A stretch of 43,582 nt of DNA, taken from positions 1-43,582 of the forward strand of contig NZ_AUFR01000027.1 of assembly GCF_000426605.1 (NCBI RefSeq), given 5' to 3'. Below, piece by piece: positions 17,696 to 25,926 of this stretch (position 1 is the stretch's first letter; every line of letters starts with the position of its first letter). The position numbers and the translations under genes were made by a program. Under the pieces are notes generated by a model. That model saw only the letters and a program-made list of their open reading frames with translations, was not told where the DNA came from and searched no databases. The DNA comes from Propionibacterium acidifaciens DSM 21887. Lineage in GTDB: Bacteria; Actinomycetota; Actinomycetes; Propionibacteriales; Propionibacteriaceae.

Positions 17696-18022
17696 TCAGG
17701 CGGCGGAGTCGCCCGGGGCCGAGCCCGTCGCGACGGTCGAGCCGGCCTTCGCGGCGCCCGTCTCGGAGCCCGACCCGTCCGACGAGCCGCCGGACTCCGC
17801 GTCGTGGTGGGAGGCCGCGGGGACGGCGGCCGAGGCGGCGCCGTGCGAGCGGTTGTCGGTGGCGTAGAAGCCGGAGCCCTTGAAGACCACGCCGACGGCG
17901 CTGTACACCTTGCGAAGACGACCCCTGCAGCTGGGGCAGACGGTGAGGGGATCGTCCGTGAACTTCTGGAAGACCTCGAGCTCATTGCCGCAGGCGTTGC
18001 ACTGGTACTGATAGGTGGGCAT
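17696..18022 (-). CDS. FmdB-family zinc-ribbon protein
   Basis: A 108-residue protein that starts MPTYQYQCNACGNELEVFQK and continues with CPSCRG and VVFKGSGFYATD, the full FmdB-type zinc ribbon with two CxxC knuckles. The rest is a Ser/Gly/Ala-rich, probably disordered tail. FmdB relatives were named from a formamidase operon regulator, but most are uncharacterised. The ATG at 18022 begins the family's standard N-terminus. Confidence 0.88.
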   Translation of the reverse strand: MPTYQYQCNACGNELEVFQKFTDDPLTVCPSCRGRLRKVYSAVGVVFKGSGFYATDNRSHGAASAAVPAASHHDAESGGSSDGSGSETGAAKAGSTVATGSAPGDSAA

Positions 18023-18135
18023 GTGCTCCCTCGTCCTCACAGCCCGGCAGGGTGCGCGGGCCGCAGGTCATTCTACGTGCGCGCCCGCGGCGGTCGAAGC
18101 CGTTCGTCGCAGAGCGGGACCCGCGGGCCCGACGG

Positions 18136-18810
18136 TCACGGACCCGGCGTGGCCACGGCGCGGGTGCTCGTGATGATGCCGTCCACCGGGCGGTCGTGCG
18201 GCTCGCGCGGCATCCGGTCGGCGACCTCGTCGTCGTTGACCAGGGCCCAGCAGGGCGTCCCGGGCCGGACGTGCCGCAGGGCCCGGTCGTACCAGCCGCC
18301 GCCGGCGCCGACGCGGCTGCCGTCCAGCCCCACCCCGAGCGCCGGGACGAGGACCAGGTCGGCCTGCGCGAGTGCCCGTGCCGGAAGGGCCTCGCCGGTC
18401 GGATCGGGGATCGACCACAGGCCGGGCGCGAGGGCCTCCGGGCCCTCGTACCAGGCCCAGGCGACGTCGTGGCGGGGCCTCCCGTCGGGGAGCCCGCCGA
18501 GGACGGGCGCGAGCACCCGGTGGCCCCCGGCGCGCAGGGACTCGACCAGCCCCAGCGTGCCCGGCTCCTCGGCCGTGGACAGATAGCAGGCGATCACCGA
18601 GCCGGGTGCCAGAAGCTCGTCGACCAGCGCGAGCGCCCGCGCCGCACGGGCCCCGTCGGCGGCCAGACGCCGGGCCTCCGGCGCCGCGCTGCGCGCCCTG
18701 CGGACGGCCCTGCGGACCGCCTCCTTGCGTCCGGCCACGTCGTCCCCGGCGGCGATCGCGTCGAGGGGGGAGCGCCGCGCGGTGGGTCCGTCCGGATCGA
18801 GCTGCGACAT
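18136..18810 (-). CDS. 5-formyltetrahydrofolate cyclo-ligase
   Basis: The 224-residue protein has the family features: a basic N-terminal helix (RKEAVRRAVRRAR), ALVDELLAPGSVIACYLS, EPGTLGLVESLRAGGHRVLA, the DLVLVPALGVGLDG segment and the glycine loop RVGAGGGWYDRAL. It converts 5-formyl-THF to 5,10-methenyl-THF with ATP. The ATG at 18810 or another two codons upstream may be used. Only 12-18 bases separate it from the divergent glp start, so its promoter must overlap glp coding sequence or the transcripts are leaderless. Confidence 0.9.
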   Translation of the reverse strand: MSQLDPDGPTARRSPLDAIAAGDDVAGRKEAVRRAVRRARSAAPEARRLAADGARAARALALVDELLAPGSVIACYLSTAEEPGTLGLVESLRAGGHRVLAPVLGGLPDGRPRHDVAWAWYEGPEALAPGLWSIPDPTGEALPARALAQADLVLVPALGVGLDGSRVGAGGGWYDRALRHVRPGTPCWALVNDDEVADRMPREPHDRPVDGIITSTRAVATPGP

Positions 18811-18828
18811 GCACATATCGTAAGAGGC

Positions 18829-20115
18829 ATGGCACTGTTCGGTCGCAGCAAGAAGCCCGTGACGGTGGAACCGTCCCGGCCCGACCCGGCGCAGCTGGCG
18901 CCCCCGCCCGCGCCGGGCCCGCACGGGACGCGCACGGTCGAGGGCCAGCGCGACTGGATCTGCTCGATGCTCGAACCGCTCATGCCCTTCGGCATGAGGC
19001 TCCTCGACGCCGCCGGGCTCAGCCTGTGCGAGAACCTGACCGCCGACGGCGACCTGCCGGCCCTGCCCGAGGCTGCCTGCGACGGCTATGCGGTGATCTC
19101 GGTCGACGTGCGCGACGTCGATCCTGGGACCGGCGTCGTCCTCACGGTCGCCGCCGACGTGCACGAGGAGGCCTCGGCCGTGCCGGTGCTCGTCGGTCAC
19201 CCCATGCCCCCGGGCGCCGACGCCGTCGTGCCGCTCGACGCGGCCGTCGTCGACAGCGGGAGGCTCCTCGTCGACCACTCGGTCGACGCCGGCGACAACG
19301 TCCGCCAGGTCGGTTCCGACGTCGCCGACGGCGCCGTCATCGCCGCGCCCGGCACGATGCTGGACGAACGGCTGCTCGGCCTCATCGGCGGTGCCGGCTT
19401 CGACAAGGTGCTGTGCCGCCCGCGCCCGCGCGTCGTCGTCCTGTCGCTGCGCGAGGGCGGCCCGACCAGCCAGGCCTTCGAGGTGGCGGCTCGGCAGCAC
19501 CGCGACGCCGCCTCGTTCATGGTGGCCTCGGCGGCCCGCGCCGACGGCGCCCAGGTGTGGCGCGAGAACTCCGACGCCCAGGACGCGGACTCCGTCGCGG
19601 AGGCCGTCACCGACCAGCTCATCCGCGCCGATCTGCTCATCACCGTCGGCGGCGTCGAGAGGGGCGCCGACGGTCTGCTCGCCGAGGCTCTCGACGGGCT
19701 CGGCCCGATCGACTTCTCGACGGTCGCCCTGCACCCCGGACCGGGCCAGGGCTTCGGTCTCATCGGCGCGGACCGGGTGCCGGTCCTCATGCTCGGCTCC
19801 GATCCCGCGAGCGCCTACACCGGCTACGTGGCCTTCGGCGGTCCCATGATCCGCGTGCTCATGGGCGCCGGCGCCGGCGGCGTCGCCGCCCGGGTGCGGC
19901 TCGACGCGCCGGTGAGCGGCAGCAGCGGCTTCTGCGAGTACATCCCCGCATGGGTCACCATCGGGCCAGAGGGCCCGCATGCGCTGCCGATGACCGAGCG
20001 GCTCGGCGACCTCGGCGTCATCGCCCGCTGCAACGGCCTCCTCGTGCTCGACGAGGGCGTCTCGTCCGCGCGGCACGGCGACCACCTCGACTGCCTGGTG
20101 CTCGGCCCCCGGTGA
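18829..20115 (+). CDS. glp: MoeA/gephyrin-like divisome protein Glp
   Basis: A 428-residue MoeA-fold protein. The substrate loop ACDGYAV (MoeA: MDGYA), GHPMPPGADAVVP, VRQVGSDV and ITVGGVERGADG (MoeA: TSGGVSxGDxD) are recognisable. The N-terminal 35 residues add a basic, Pro-rich tail starting MALFGRSKKP. In Corynebacterium, the homologous Glp binds FtsZ and the membrane receptor GlpR and works in cell division, and its gene neighbours are rimJ and glpR, exactly the order here. Several MoeA motifs are altered (for example LHPGPGQGFG in place of a Lys-Pro-Gly-Lys-Pro motif), which fits the divisome role better than molybdopterin insertion. Its stop overlaps the next GTG. Confidence 0.85.
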   Translation: MALFGRSKKPVTVEPSRPDPAQLAPPPAPGPHGTRTVEGQRDWICSMLEPLMPFGMRLLDAAGLSLCENLTADGDLPALPEAACDGYAVISVDVRDVDPGTGVVLTVAADVHEEASAVPVLVGHPMPPGADAVVPLDAAVVDSGRLLVDHSVDAGDNVRQVGSDVADGAVIAAPGTMLDERLLGLIGGAGFDKVLCRPRPRVVVLSLREGGPTSQAFEVAARQHRDAASFMVASAARADGAQVWRENSDAQDADSVAEAVTDQLIRADLLITVGGVERGADGLLAEALDGLGPIDFSTVALHPGPGQGFGLIGADRVPVLMLGSDPASAYTGYVAFGGPMIRVLMGAGAGGVAARVRLDAPVSGSSGFCEYIPAWVTIGPEGPHALPMTERLGDLGVIARCNGLLVLDEGVSSARHGDHLDCLVLGPR

Positions 20116-20822
20116 ACGGGCCGTCCGTCCCGCCGGTGGCGACCGCTCGGGTGAGCAGCACCATGGTCGCCGGCCCCTCGTGGCCGGTGATCCTCCACCA
20201 CGACGGGCTCGTGCTGCGTCCGCTGCGCGCCCGGGACGCCGGACGGTGGGCCGAGCTGCGCACCGCCAACCGCGACTGGACCGGCCCGTGGGACTCGACC
20301 CTGCCGCCCGGCTCCGGCGAGGAACCGCTCGACTTCCCCCGACTCGTCCGCCGCTATCGGCGGCTGGGGCGTGAGGGATCGGCCCTCGGCTGGGCCCTCG
20401 CGCTGAGCGAGGACGGCCGGACCGGCGGGCGCGTCCTCGGCAGGGCCCCGATGATCGGTCAGGTCACCGTGGCCGGCATCACCCGCGGCGCGGCCCAGCT
20501 CGCCTCGATCGGCTACTGGGTCGACGAGCGCCACGCCGGGCGCGGTCACACCCCGAGGGCCGTGGCCATGGCCGCCGACTTCTGCTTCGACGTCGTCGGC
20601 CTGCACCGCCTCGAGATCTGCATCTGCCCCGAGAACGGGCCGAGTCACCGCGTCGTCGCCAAGCTCGGCTGGCGCTACGAGGGGCTGCGGCCGCGCTATC
20701 TGCACATCGCCGGCCACTGGTGCGACCACGACGTCTACGTGCGGACTGCCGAGGAGCGCCCGCCGCACGGGGAGCTGGCCCGGCTGCTCTCCCGCGCCGG
20801 TCGACCCTCTGACAAGCCATGA
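20112..20822 (+). CDS. RimJ/RimL-type GNAT N-acetyltransferase
   Basis: A 236-residue GNAT protein. LRPLRARDAGRWAELRTANR opens the fold, and the acetyl-CoA loop is altered in GYWVDERHAGRGHTPRAV (a RxxGxG/A-like site). CPENGPSHRVVAKLGWRYEG is typical of RimJ-type alanine acetyltransferases. It acetylates N-terminal amines of ribosomal or other proteins. The GTG at 20112 overlaps glp's stop; an in-frame ATG at 20163 is an alternative. The gene between glp and glpR is conserved in actinobacteria. Confidence 0.88.
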   Translation: MNGPSVPPVATARVSSTMVAGPSWPVILHHDGLVLRPLRARDAGRWAELRTANRDWTGPWDSTLPPGSGEEPLDFPRLVRRYRRLGREGSALGWALALSEDGRTGGRVLGRAPMIGQVTVAGITRGAAQLASIGYWVDERHAGRGHTPRAVAMAADFCFDVVGLHRLEICICPENGPSHRVVAKLGWRYEGLRPRYLHIAGHWCDHDVYVRTAEERPPHGELARLLSRAGRPSDKP

Positions 20823-20928
20823 TGATGAACCCCGAGTCGTCCCTGTGAGGGTTTTCACAGGGACCCGAAAACGGACCGGCGGCGTGTGCGGGCGACCGTC
20901 GGAGCCGTGAGGCCCTAGCTTGTCTCAC

Positions 20929-21696
20929 ATGGGTCTGACGGGGTTGATCTGGCTGGCGATCGTCGCCGGCTGGTTGGCGTACCTCGTCCCGCGCTTCGTG
21001 CTGCACCGCGACCCGCGCCTGAGCGTGCACGAGGCCGGCGTGGGCGACTTCACCGAGTCGATGCGCGTCGTGCGGCGCGGCAGGGACGGCCGGGCCGGCG
21101 AGCCCATCGATCCGGCGCTCCAGATCTCCACGCCGCTCCAGCGCGACGCCGTCCTGTTCGAGGTGCGCCGCGCCGCGCAGATCGCGATGCGCCGGCGCCG
21201 TCTGGGCCTGGTCGGCTCGCTGGTCCTCATGGTCTCCTCGGTCGTCATCGCGGCGCTCACCTCGGCGCCCTGGTGGCTCTCGCTCGTCGGCGTGGCCCTG
21301 CTCGTCGTCTTCGTCGTGACGAGCCGCATCAGCGTGCGCACCGTCGACGCCATGATCGACGGGAAGCTCGACTCCGTCTGCCAGGACTGGCAGGAGGACA
21401 CGGTCGCGGTCAACACCGTCGACCTCACCGGCGTGCACGACGAGGAGACCGAGATCTCCATCTCGCTCGAGCTGCCGGTGGCCTCGACGATCGGCTCGCT
21501 GTGGGAGCCGATCGCCGTGACGCCGCCCACCTACGTCTCGAAGCCGCTGGTGCCGCGCTCGGTGCGCACCATCGACCTGTCGGCCCCGGTGCCGCCGGTC
21601 GCGGCCCCGCAGGTGCCCGTCACCGCCGAGCCCCCGCAGGCCGAGGGCGACGAGGACCGCGGGCAGGACGAGCGCCGGCGCGCGGCGGGCGAGTGA
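20929..21696 (+). CDS. glpR: Membrane receptor of Glp (GlpR/SepX-like)
   Basis: A 255-residue protein with an N-terminal membrane helix (MGLTGLIWLAIVAGWLAYLV), a cytosolic segment, then two closely spaced membrane helices (LGLVGSLVLMVSSVVIAAL and WWLSLVGVALLVVFVV), and a C-terminal cytosolic tail. This is the topology of corynebacterial GlpR and streptomycete SepX, membrane partners of Glp in the divisome. The gene order glp-rimJ-glpR supports the call. The ATG at 20929 follows an AT-rich CTAGCTTG, possibly a -10 for a short leader. Confidence 0.8.
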   Translation: MGLTGLIWLAIVAGWLAYLVPRFVLHRDPRLSVHEAGVGDFTESMRVVRRGRDGRAGEPIDPALQISTPLQRDAVLFEVRRAAQIAMRRRRLGLVGSLVLMVSSVVIAALTSAPWWLSLVGVALLVVFVVTSRISVRTVDAMIDGKLDSVCQDWQEDTVAVNTVDLTGVHDEETEISISLELPVASTIGSLWEPIAVTPPTYVSKPLVPRSVRTIDLSAPVPPVAAPQVPVTAEPPQAEGDEDRGQDERRRAAGE

Positions 21697-21790
21697 GCCG
21701 CGGCGGCCCGGCGCGGGTGCGCTTGGACCCGGCCGGGCCGGGTGCTAAGCTCAACCCTGCTTCGGCGCCCCGTTCCGGGCGCGGCGGCAA

Positions 21791-21863
21791 GGGGCTATGG
21801 CGCAGCTGGTAGCGCGTCTCGTTCGCAATGAGAAGGTCGGGGGTTCGAATCCCCCTAGCTCCA
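21791..21863 (+). tRNA. tRNA-Ala (anticodon CGC)
   Basis: A 73-nt cloverleaf with acceptor stem GGGGCTA/TAGCTCC, D arm GCGCAGCTGGTAGCGC, anticodon loop TTCGCAA (anticodon CGC) and T arm GGTTCGAATCC. CCA is not encoded. The biosynthetic island begins 74 bases past its 3' end, so it is the likely chromosomal boundary. Confidence 0.95.
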
Positions 21864-21936
21864 CGTACGTAGTGAAGATCGGAACTCGTCTCGCCTGTTT
21901 GGCGGGCGGAGCGTTCCAAACCGCGCCAGGCATGGC

Positions 21937-23337
21937 TTAGGCACTGGTGCGACGGTGGAGCTGCACCGAGGGTAGGTTCGGCAGAGAGAACCCACCGTCG
22001 AGGGCGATCACCTGTCCGGTGACGGACTGGGATCGCGAACTGAGCAGGTACGAGGCGAGGGGGACGATCTCAGTCGTGGTCCCCGGTCGTCCCATCGGGA
22101 TGCGGGCGAGCCAGGACTGGAGGAAGGTCTCGTCAACGGCGTTGGCCAGCCGGGTCCGGATCAGCCCCGGCGCTACGGTGTTGATGCGGCTGCCCTGGGC
22201 TGCCATGGTCAGGGCCATGGTCCGGGTGAAGTGGTCCATCGCCGCCTTGGAGGTCCCGTAGGCCTGCAGGTGCGGCACCATCGCCCGAGAGCCGCCGACC
22301 GAGCTGATGCCTACGATCGACCCGCTGGTCCCAGTACCACGCCACCGCTCCCAGAGGGTCTGAGCGGCCTCTGCGTAGGGGAGGAAGTTGATGCTCATGC
22401 ACCGGTCCAGCGTTGCCCGCGTGGGCTCATCCCGGGAGGTCAGCGCGAAGACTCCGGCAGCGTGGACCAGTCCGCCGATCGGGCCGAGCTCCTCCCATGC
22501 GTGTTCGACGACGGCGCGGGCCGCGCCTGGGGTGCCGAGGTCCACGGAGTACAGCTGTCCGGACCCACCCGCGGCGCGGATCTGGTCCAGCTGCTCGCCG
22601 AGTTCCTTCTCCCGGCGGGCTGCGAGGATCACCTCGGCTCCGCGGGCTGCCCATGCTGTGGCGATGGCTGCGCCGATGCCGCTGCTCGCTCCGAGGACGA
22701 GGACACGAGCGGGATCAGAAGAACGAGCAGGATCAGAAGGAACGGTGCGGTGGGAGGGCAACGTGGAGATGGAGGCTGCTGGGGCGATCCAGTGGAGTCC
22801 GAGGCCGCCGTCGACGCGCAGCTCTTGGCCCACGCAGTACGTGTTCCTCGGGTGCAGGAGAGCCAGGACGGCCTCGGCGACCGCGCCCGCCGAGAGCCCG
22901 GCTGCGCCGCGGCTGCACGCCTGAACGCGGCGGACGAGCATGGGCTCGTGCCCGAGCAGGGTGGAGGCGCCAACGGAGATCCGGTTCAGCAAGACCCCGG
23001 ACGTCGCTAGCCGGGCAGTCCGGTGCGGCCAGTGGCGCAGGACGTCCTCACGTGTTCGACGCGTGTCGCCTACCAGTGCCTCAGCAGCGATCTCGTCGGC
23101 CTCGGTGATGACCACCGCGCGGCCGCCACCGTTCTGCGCCAGTGCTGCGAGGTGCTCATCAAAGCGGGGGTCCAGGTCGGCCGCCGAACCAGCCAGCACG
23201 AGGACGAGCGCGGGTGCCGCAAGCTCGCTCGCGCGCGGGGCGAGGCACGACACGAGGGCGTCGGCGAGCGGCCCCGAGCCCACCAGCTGGACAGCTTCGT
23301 CGATGTACCGCGAGGGGGGAGCGGCTGTGGGAGACAT
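21937..23337 (-). CDS. Double-SDR protein, FabG4-like
   Basis: A 466-residue fusion. Residues 20-185 look like a decayed SDR: they lack a TGxxxGIG loop and YxxxK but keep the terminal VGQELRVDGGLGL pattern. Residues 210-455 are a complete SDR: LGASSGIG (215-222), VHAAG, the Ser of GISSVGG, Y360-x3-K364, VAPGLIRT and VTGQVIALDGGF. This order (inactive Rossmann domain then ketoreductase) is that of high-molecular-weight FabG such as FabG4, which act on CoA thioesters. It should reduce a 3-ketoacyl-thioester. It is last in the leftward operon. A second ATG 24 bases upstream overlaps the preceding gene; 23337 is chosen without decisive evidence. Confidence 0.82.
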   Translation of the reverse strand: MSPTAAPPSRYIDEAVQLVGSGPLADALVSCLAPRASELAAPALVLVLAGSAADLDPRFDEHLAALAQNGGGRAVVITEADEIAAEALVGDTRRTREDVLRHWPHRTARLATSGVLLNRISVGASTLLGHEPMLVRRVQACSRGAAGLSAGAVAEAVLALLHPRNTYCVGQELRVDGGLGLHWIAPAASISTLPSHRTVPSDPARSSDPARVLVLGASSGIGAAIATAWAARGAEVILAARREKELGEQLDQIRAAGGSGQLYSVDLGTPGAARAVVEHAWEELGPIGGLVHAAGVFALTSRDEPTRATLDRCMSINFLPYAEAAQTLWERWRGTGTSGSIVGISSVGGSRAMVPHLQAYGTSKAAMDHFTRTMALTMAAQGSRINTVAPGLIRTRLANAVDETFLQSWLARIPMGRPGTTTEIVPLASYLLSSRSQSVTGQVIALDGGFSLPNLPSVQLHRRTSA

Positions 23338-23338
23338 C

Positions 23339-24163
23339 TCAGAGCGACCCTGCGTCGACATCCAGGACGTGGCCGGTCATGGCGCTGGAGGCCGGGCCCA
23401 GCAAGAAGAGCGCGGCCTGAGCCACCTCGTCCGGCTCGACCATCTTGCGCAGTGCGGTGGACGCCACCGCACTGCGCAGGTAACGCTCCCAGGTCAGGGA
23501 CTCCGGTCCGTGATGCTTGCGCAGGCTGGCCATGAACTGTCCCCCGTAGAGGCTCTCGTCGGTGACGCTGGGGGCCCTGGTCAGCCCAGGGGCGAGCGCG
23601 TTGACGCGGACGCCTGCGGGCCCTGCCTCCAGGGCCAGCGCCTCGGTGAGGCCACGTAGGCCGAATCGAGCAGCGCAGTAGGCAGTGTTCGCCGGCAGGG
23701 CGCGTCGACCGGCCACGGATGACATGAGCACGATAGAGCCGCGTCCGAGGTCGAGCAGAGCGGGTAGGACGGTCCGGCACACGCGGAATGCGCCATTGAG
23801 GTTGATGTCGATGGAGGCGGTCCATGACTCCTCCGTCTGGTCGCACAGGAAGACCTGGTCGCGTCCGCTGCCAGCGGCGTGCACGATGAGCTCGGGCGGT
23901 CCCCACCGGGCGCAGAGCGTGCTGTGCGCCTGCTTGAGGGAGGCCATACTCGTCACATCTCCGGCGATAGGCAGGACTTCCCAGCCCTGCTGCTCGGCTG
24001 AGCTCGCCAGATCGATCAGCTTGTCCTCTCGTCGGGCCAGAATCCCCACCCGACACCCGGCGGCTGCGAGGTGGCGGCTGATGGTTGCTCCTATACCGCT
24101 GCTGGCACCGGTGACCAGCGCGGTCCTGCCACGGAAGAACGGGGGCTCCGGTGAAGTGAGCAT
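23339..24163 (-). CDS. SDR oxidoreductase with atypical YxxxR site
   Basis: A 274-residue short-chain dehydrogenase. TGASSGIG (18-25), VHAAGSG, the catalytic Ser (SSVAG, about 148), VNALAPGLTR and TGHVLDVDAGS are normal. The catalytic pair is Y162-C-A-A-R166, so the Lys that lowers the Tyr pKa is Arg. It may still work or may have shifted function. A strong ribosome site AAGGAGACC precedes the ATG at 24163, which lies 18 bases past the crotonase stop, suggesting independent, robust translation. Confidence 0.8.
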   Translation of the reverse strand: MLTSPEPPFFRGRTALVTGASSGIGATISRHLAAAGCRVGILARREDKLIDLASSAEQQGWEVLPIAGDVTSMASLKQAHSTLCARWGPPELIVHAAGSGRDQVFLCDQTEESWTASIDINLNGAFRVCRTVLPALLDLGRGSIVLMSSVAGRRALPANTAYCAARFGLRGLTEALALEAGPAGVRVNALAPGLTRAPSVTDESLYGGQFMASLRKHHGPESLTWERYLRSAVASTALRKMVEPDEVAQAALFLLGPASSAMTGHVLDVDAGSL

Positions 24164-24181
24164 GATGGTCTCCTTGGGGGC

Positions 24182-24976
24182 TCAACGACCGGTGAAGCGT
24201 GGCTGACGGCGTTCGATGCGAGCGCGAGGTCCTTCACTTGCGTCGTCGACGTTCGCCAGGACGGTCTCGTGGAGTTGCTGCTGCGACAGCACGGCTTGGT
24301 CGGCACTTTGGTGCTCGGTCTGGGCGCGGAAGGACTTGTAGCAGCCGATGGCGCCCGTAGCGCTGCGGGCCAGGTCCGCTGCCAGGGCCAGAGCGTGCGG
24401 CACCAACTCTGTTTCTGCGTGGACGCTGCTGACCAGGCCGATGCGATGCGTCTCGGCGGCGTCCATCCACCGGCTGGTCAGGAAGAGCTCGGTGGCTCGA
24501 GGCCAGCCGATGACACGCGGTAGCAGGGCGGCACAGCCTGCGTGGCCGATGGAGAGCACCTTCACCCCGAACCGGGCTGTGTCAGAGCAGAGTCGCAGAT
24601 CCGCGGCACAGGCGATCTCGAGGCCGGCTCCCGCGACGGTCCCGTTGATCGCGGCGACCACCGGCTGGGGTGCTGCGCGCAGCGCGCTGCAGATCAGCGG
24701 GTAGTAGAACTGGCCGCTCTCGTCGGCCGCCGCCGCGCTCAGGTCTTCTGCGCCGGTCAGGGCGAGTACTCCAGCGATGTCGTCCCCGCTGCAGAAGCTG
24801 CGTCCAGCTCCGGTGAGCAGCACGGCGCGGACCGAATGGCTGTGCGCGGTCTCTCGCACCGTCTCGAGCAGCGCCTTGCCCAAGCGGGCATCGAGCGAGT
24901 TGCCCCGCTCCGGCCGGTTCAGAGTGATCACCCGGATAGGTCCCCGGTCCTCCACGATGAGTACCTCGGACGTCAT
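24182..24976 (-). CDS. Enoyl-CoA hydratase/isomerase (crotonase) missing one catalytic Glu
   Basis: A 264-residue crotonase. CoA and oxyanion-hole motifs are present (TLNRPERGNSLD, FCSGDDIAG, AAINGTVAGAGLEIA). The first catalytic Glu is E120 (rat Glu144), but the position of the second (rat Glu164), 20 residues on, is V140 in FGVKVLSIGHAG. A normal hydratase needs both, so it may be an isomerase, decarboxylase or other crotonase chemistry. The ATG overlaps the stop of the upstream amidohydrolase-like gene (ATGA). Confidence 0.82.
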   Translation of the reverse strand: MTSEVLIVEDRGPIRVITLNRPERGNSLDARLGKALLETVRETAHSHSVRAVLLTGAGRSFCSGDDIAGVLALTGAEDLSAAAADESGQFYYPLICSALRAAPQPVVAAINGTVAGAGLEIACAADLRLCSDTARFGVKVLSIGHAGCAALLPRVIGWPRATELFLTSRWMDAAETHRIGLVSSVHAETELVPHALALAADLARSATGAIGCYKSFRAQTEHQSADQAVLSQQQLHETVLANVDDASEGPRARIERRQPRFTGR

Positions 24977-25926
24977 GCTGCGCCCTCCTGCAGAAGTCGA
25001 GTGGCGTTGTCGTGGAGCCAGGCGCGAGCCACCTGGGGGTCGAGGCCCAGCTCGTGGACCTCCGCGGCCACGTGGTGCCGTGGCTTGCGGTGGACCCAGG
25101 GCCCCCCGGATCCGAAGAGCACCTGTCCCGCTACGGTGCTGCCCCCGAACTCGATCAGGGGTGCGAACCCGGAGCCAGGCCTGGGCATGCGTGCGGGCCG
25201 GTGGGTGGAGATCTCCAGGTACACCTGAGGGTGTCTCTGCATCACCGCCACCATCTCGCGAAGCCAGGGCCAACACCCGTGTCCGGCGACCAGCGTCAGG
25301 TCCGGCCAGCGCTCGGCAAGGCGGTCGAACTCCTGCCAGGAGCAGATGTCCATCGCGACGTCGGAGCGCAGGTGCGCGCCGCTGTGCAGCCACACCGGCA
25401 CACCGATCTCCGACGCGGTTCGGAAGAACCACTCGCACGCGGACGCGCAGGGGCTGATCGCCTCGTCGAAGGGGGAAACCGTGAATCCTCGCGCGCCTTC
25501 CTCCACGAGCCTCAGCATGGTGCTGGGCTGGTCAGCCGTCAACGAGATCCCGGCCCACACCTGGGCCCCCGGCACCTCGCGACTGGCCTCGAGCAACCGA
25601 TGGTTGACGGTCGAGCCGTCGGGAAGCACCTCGGCCATGCCGTGCAGGACCTCTGCGGTGATCCCCTCCTGCTGGTTCTGCTCCGCGCGTTGCGCCGGAT
25701 CCAGGTCGACCGGCAAATCAGCGACCAGGACGTCCACGACGCGATCCAGGTCGCCCGCGTCCAGCAGCCTGATGACGAGGGCAGGGTCAGCCTGGGCCCA
25801 CCGGGTCATCAGCGGGGCGAAACGTGTGAGGTAGCGGGGGCCGAACCCGGCCAGGCGCTGGATCAGGGCACGCCAGCTGTCCCGATCCAACCACAGCGCG
25901 CAGACGTCCACCACGGGTTCAGGCAT
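24973..25926 (-). CDS. Amidohydrolase-fold protein with lost metal ligands
   Basis: A 317-residue protein resembling the amidohydrolase-2 (ACMSD/decarboxylase-type) TIM barrel. The usual DxHxH at strand 1 is DVCAL (C9, L11), and the usual FGSDxP at strand 8 is FGSGGP (Gly274 in place of Asp). H181 (VWLHSG) and H216 (AGHGCW), the strand-5 and strand-6 ligands, remain. A classic metal-dependent hydrolase or decarboxylase is therefore unlikely; it could bind a CoA intermediate, act without metal, or be a structural relic. The ATG at 25926 overlaps the preceding SDR stop by 8 bases. Confidence 0.6.
   Translation of the reverse strand: MPEPVVDVCALWLDRDSWRALIQRLAGFGPRYLTRFAPLMTRWAQADPALVIRLLDAGDLDRVVDVLVADLPVDLDPAQRAEQNQQEGITAEVLHGMAEVLPDGSTVNHRLLEASREVPGAQVWAGISLTADQPSTMLRLVEEGARGFTVSPFDEAISPCASACEWFFRTASEIGVPVWLHSGAHLRSDVAMDICSWQEFDRLAERWPDLTLVAGHGCWPWLREMVAVMQRHPQVYLEISTHRPARMPRPGSGFAPLIEFGGSTVAGQVLFGSGGPWVHRKPRHHVAAEVHELGLDPQVARAWLHDNATRLLQEGAA

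Noticed and set aside
18136-20085. Minus-strand frame running through glp into the cyclo-ligase
   Set aside because: Only the last 224 residues (from 18810) match a protein family; the upstream extension is antisense to glp.
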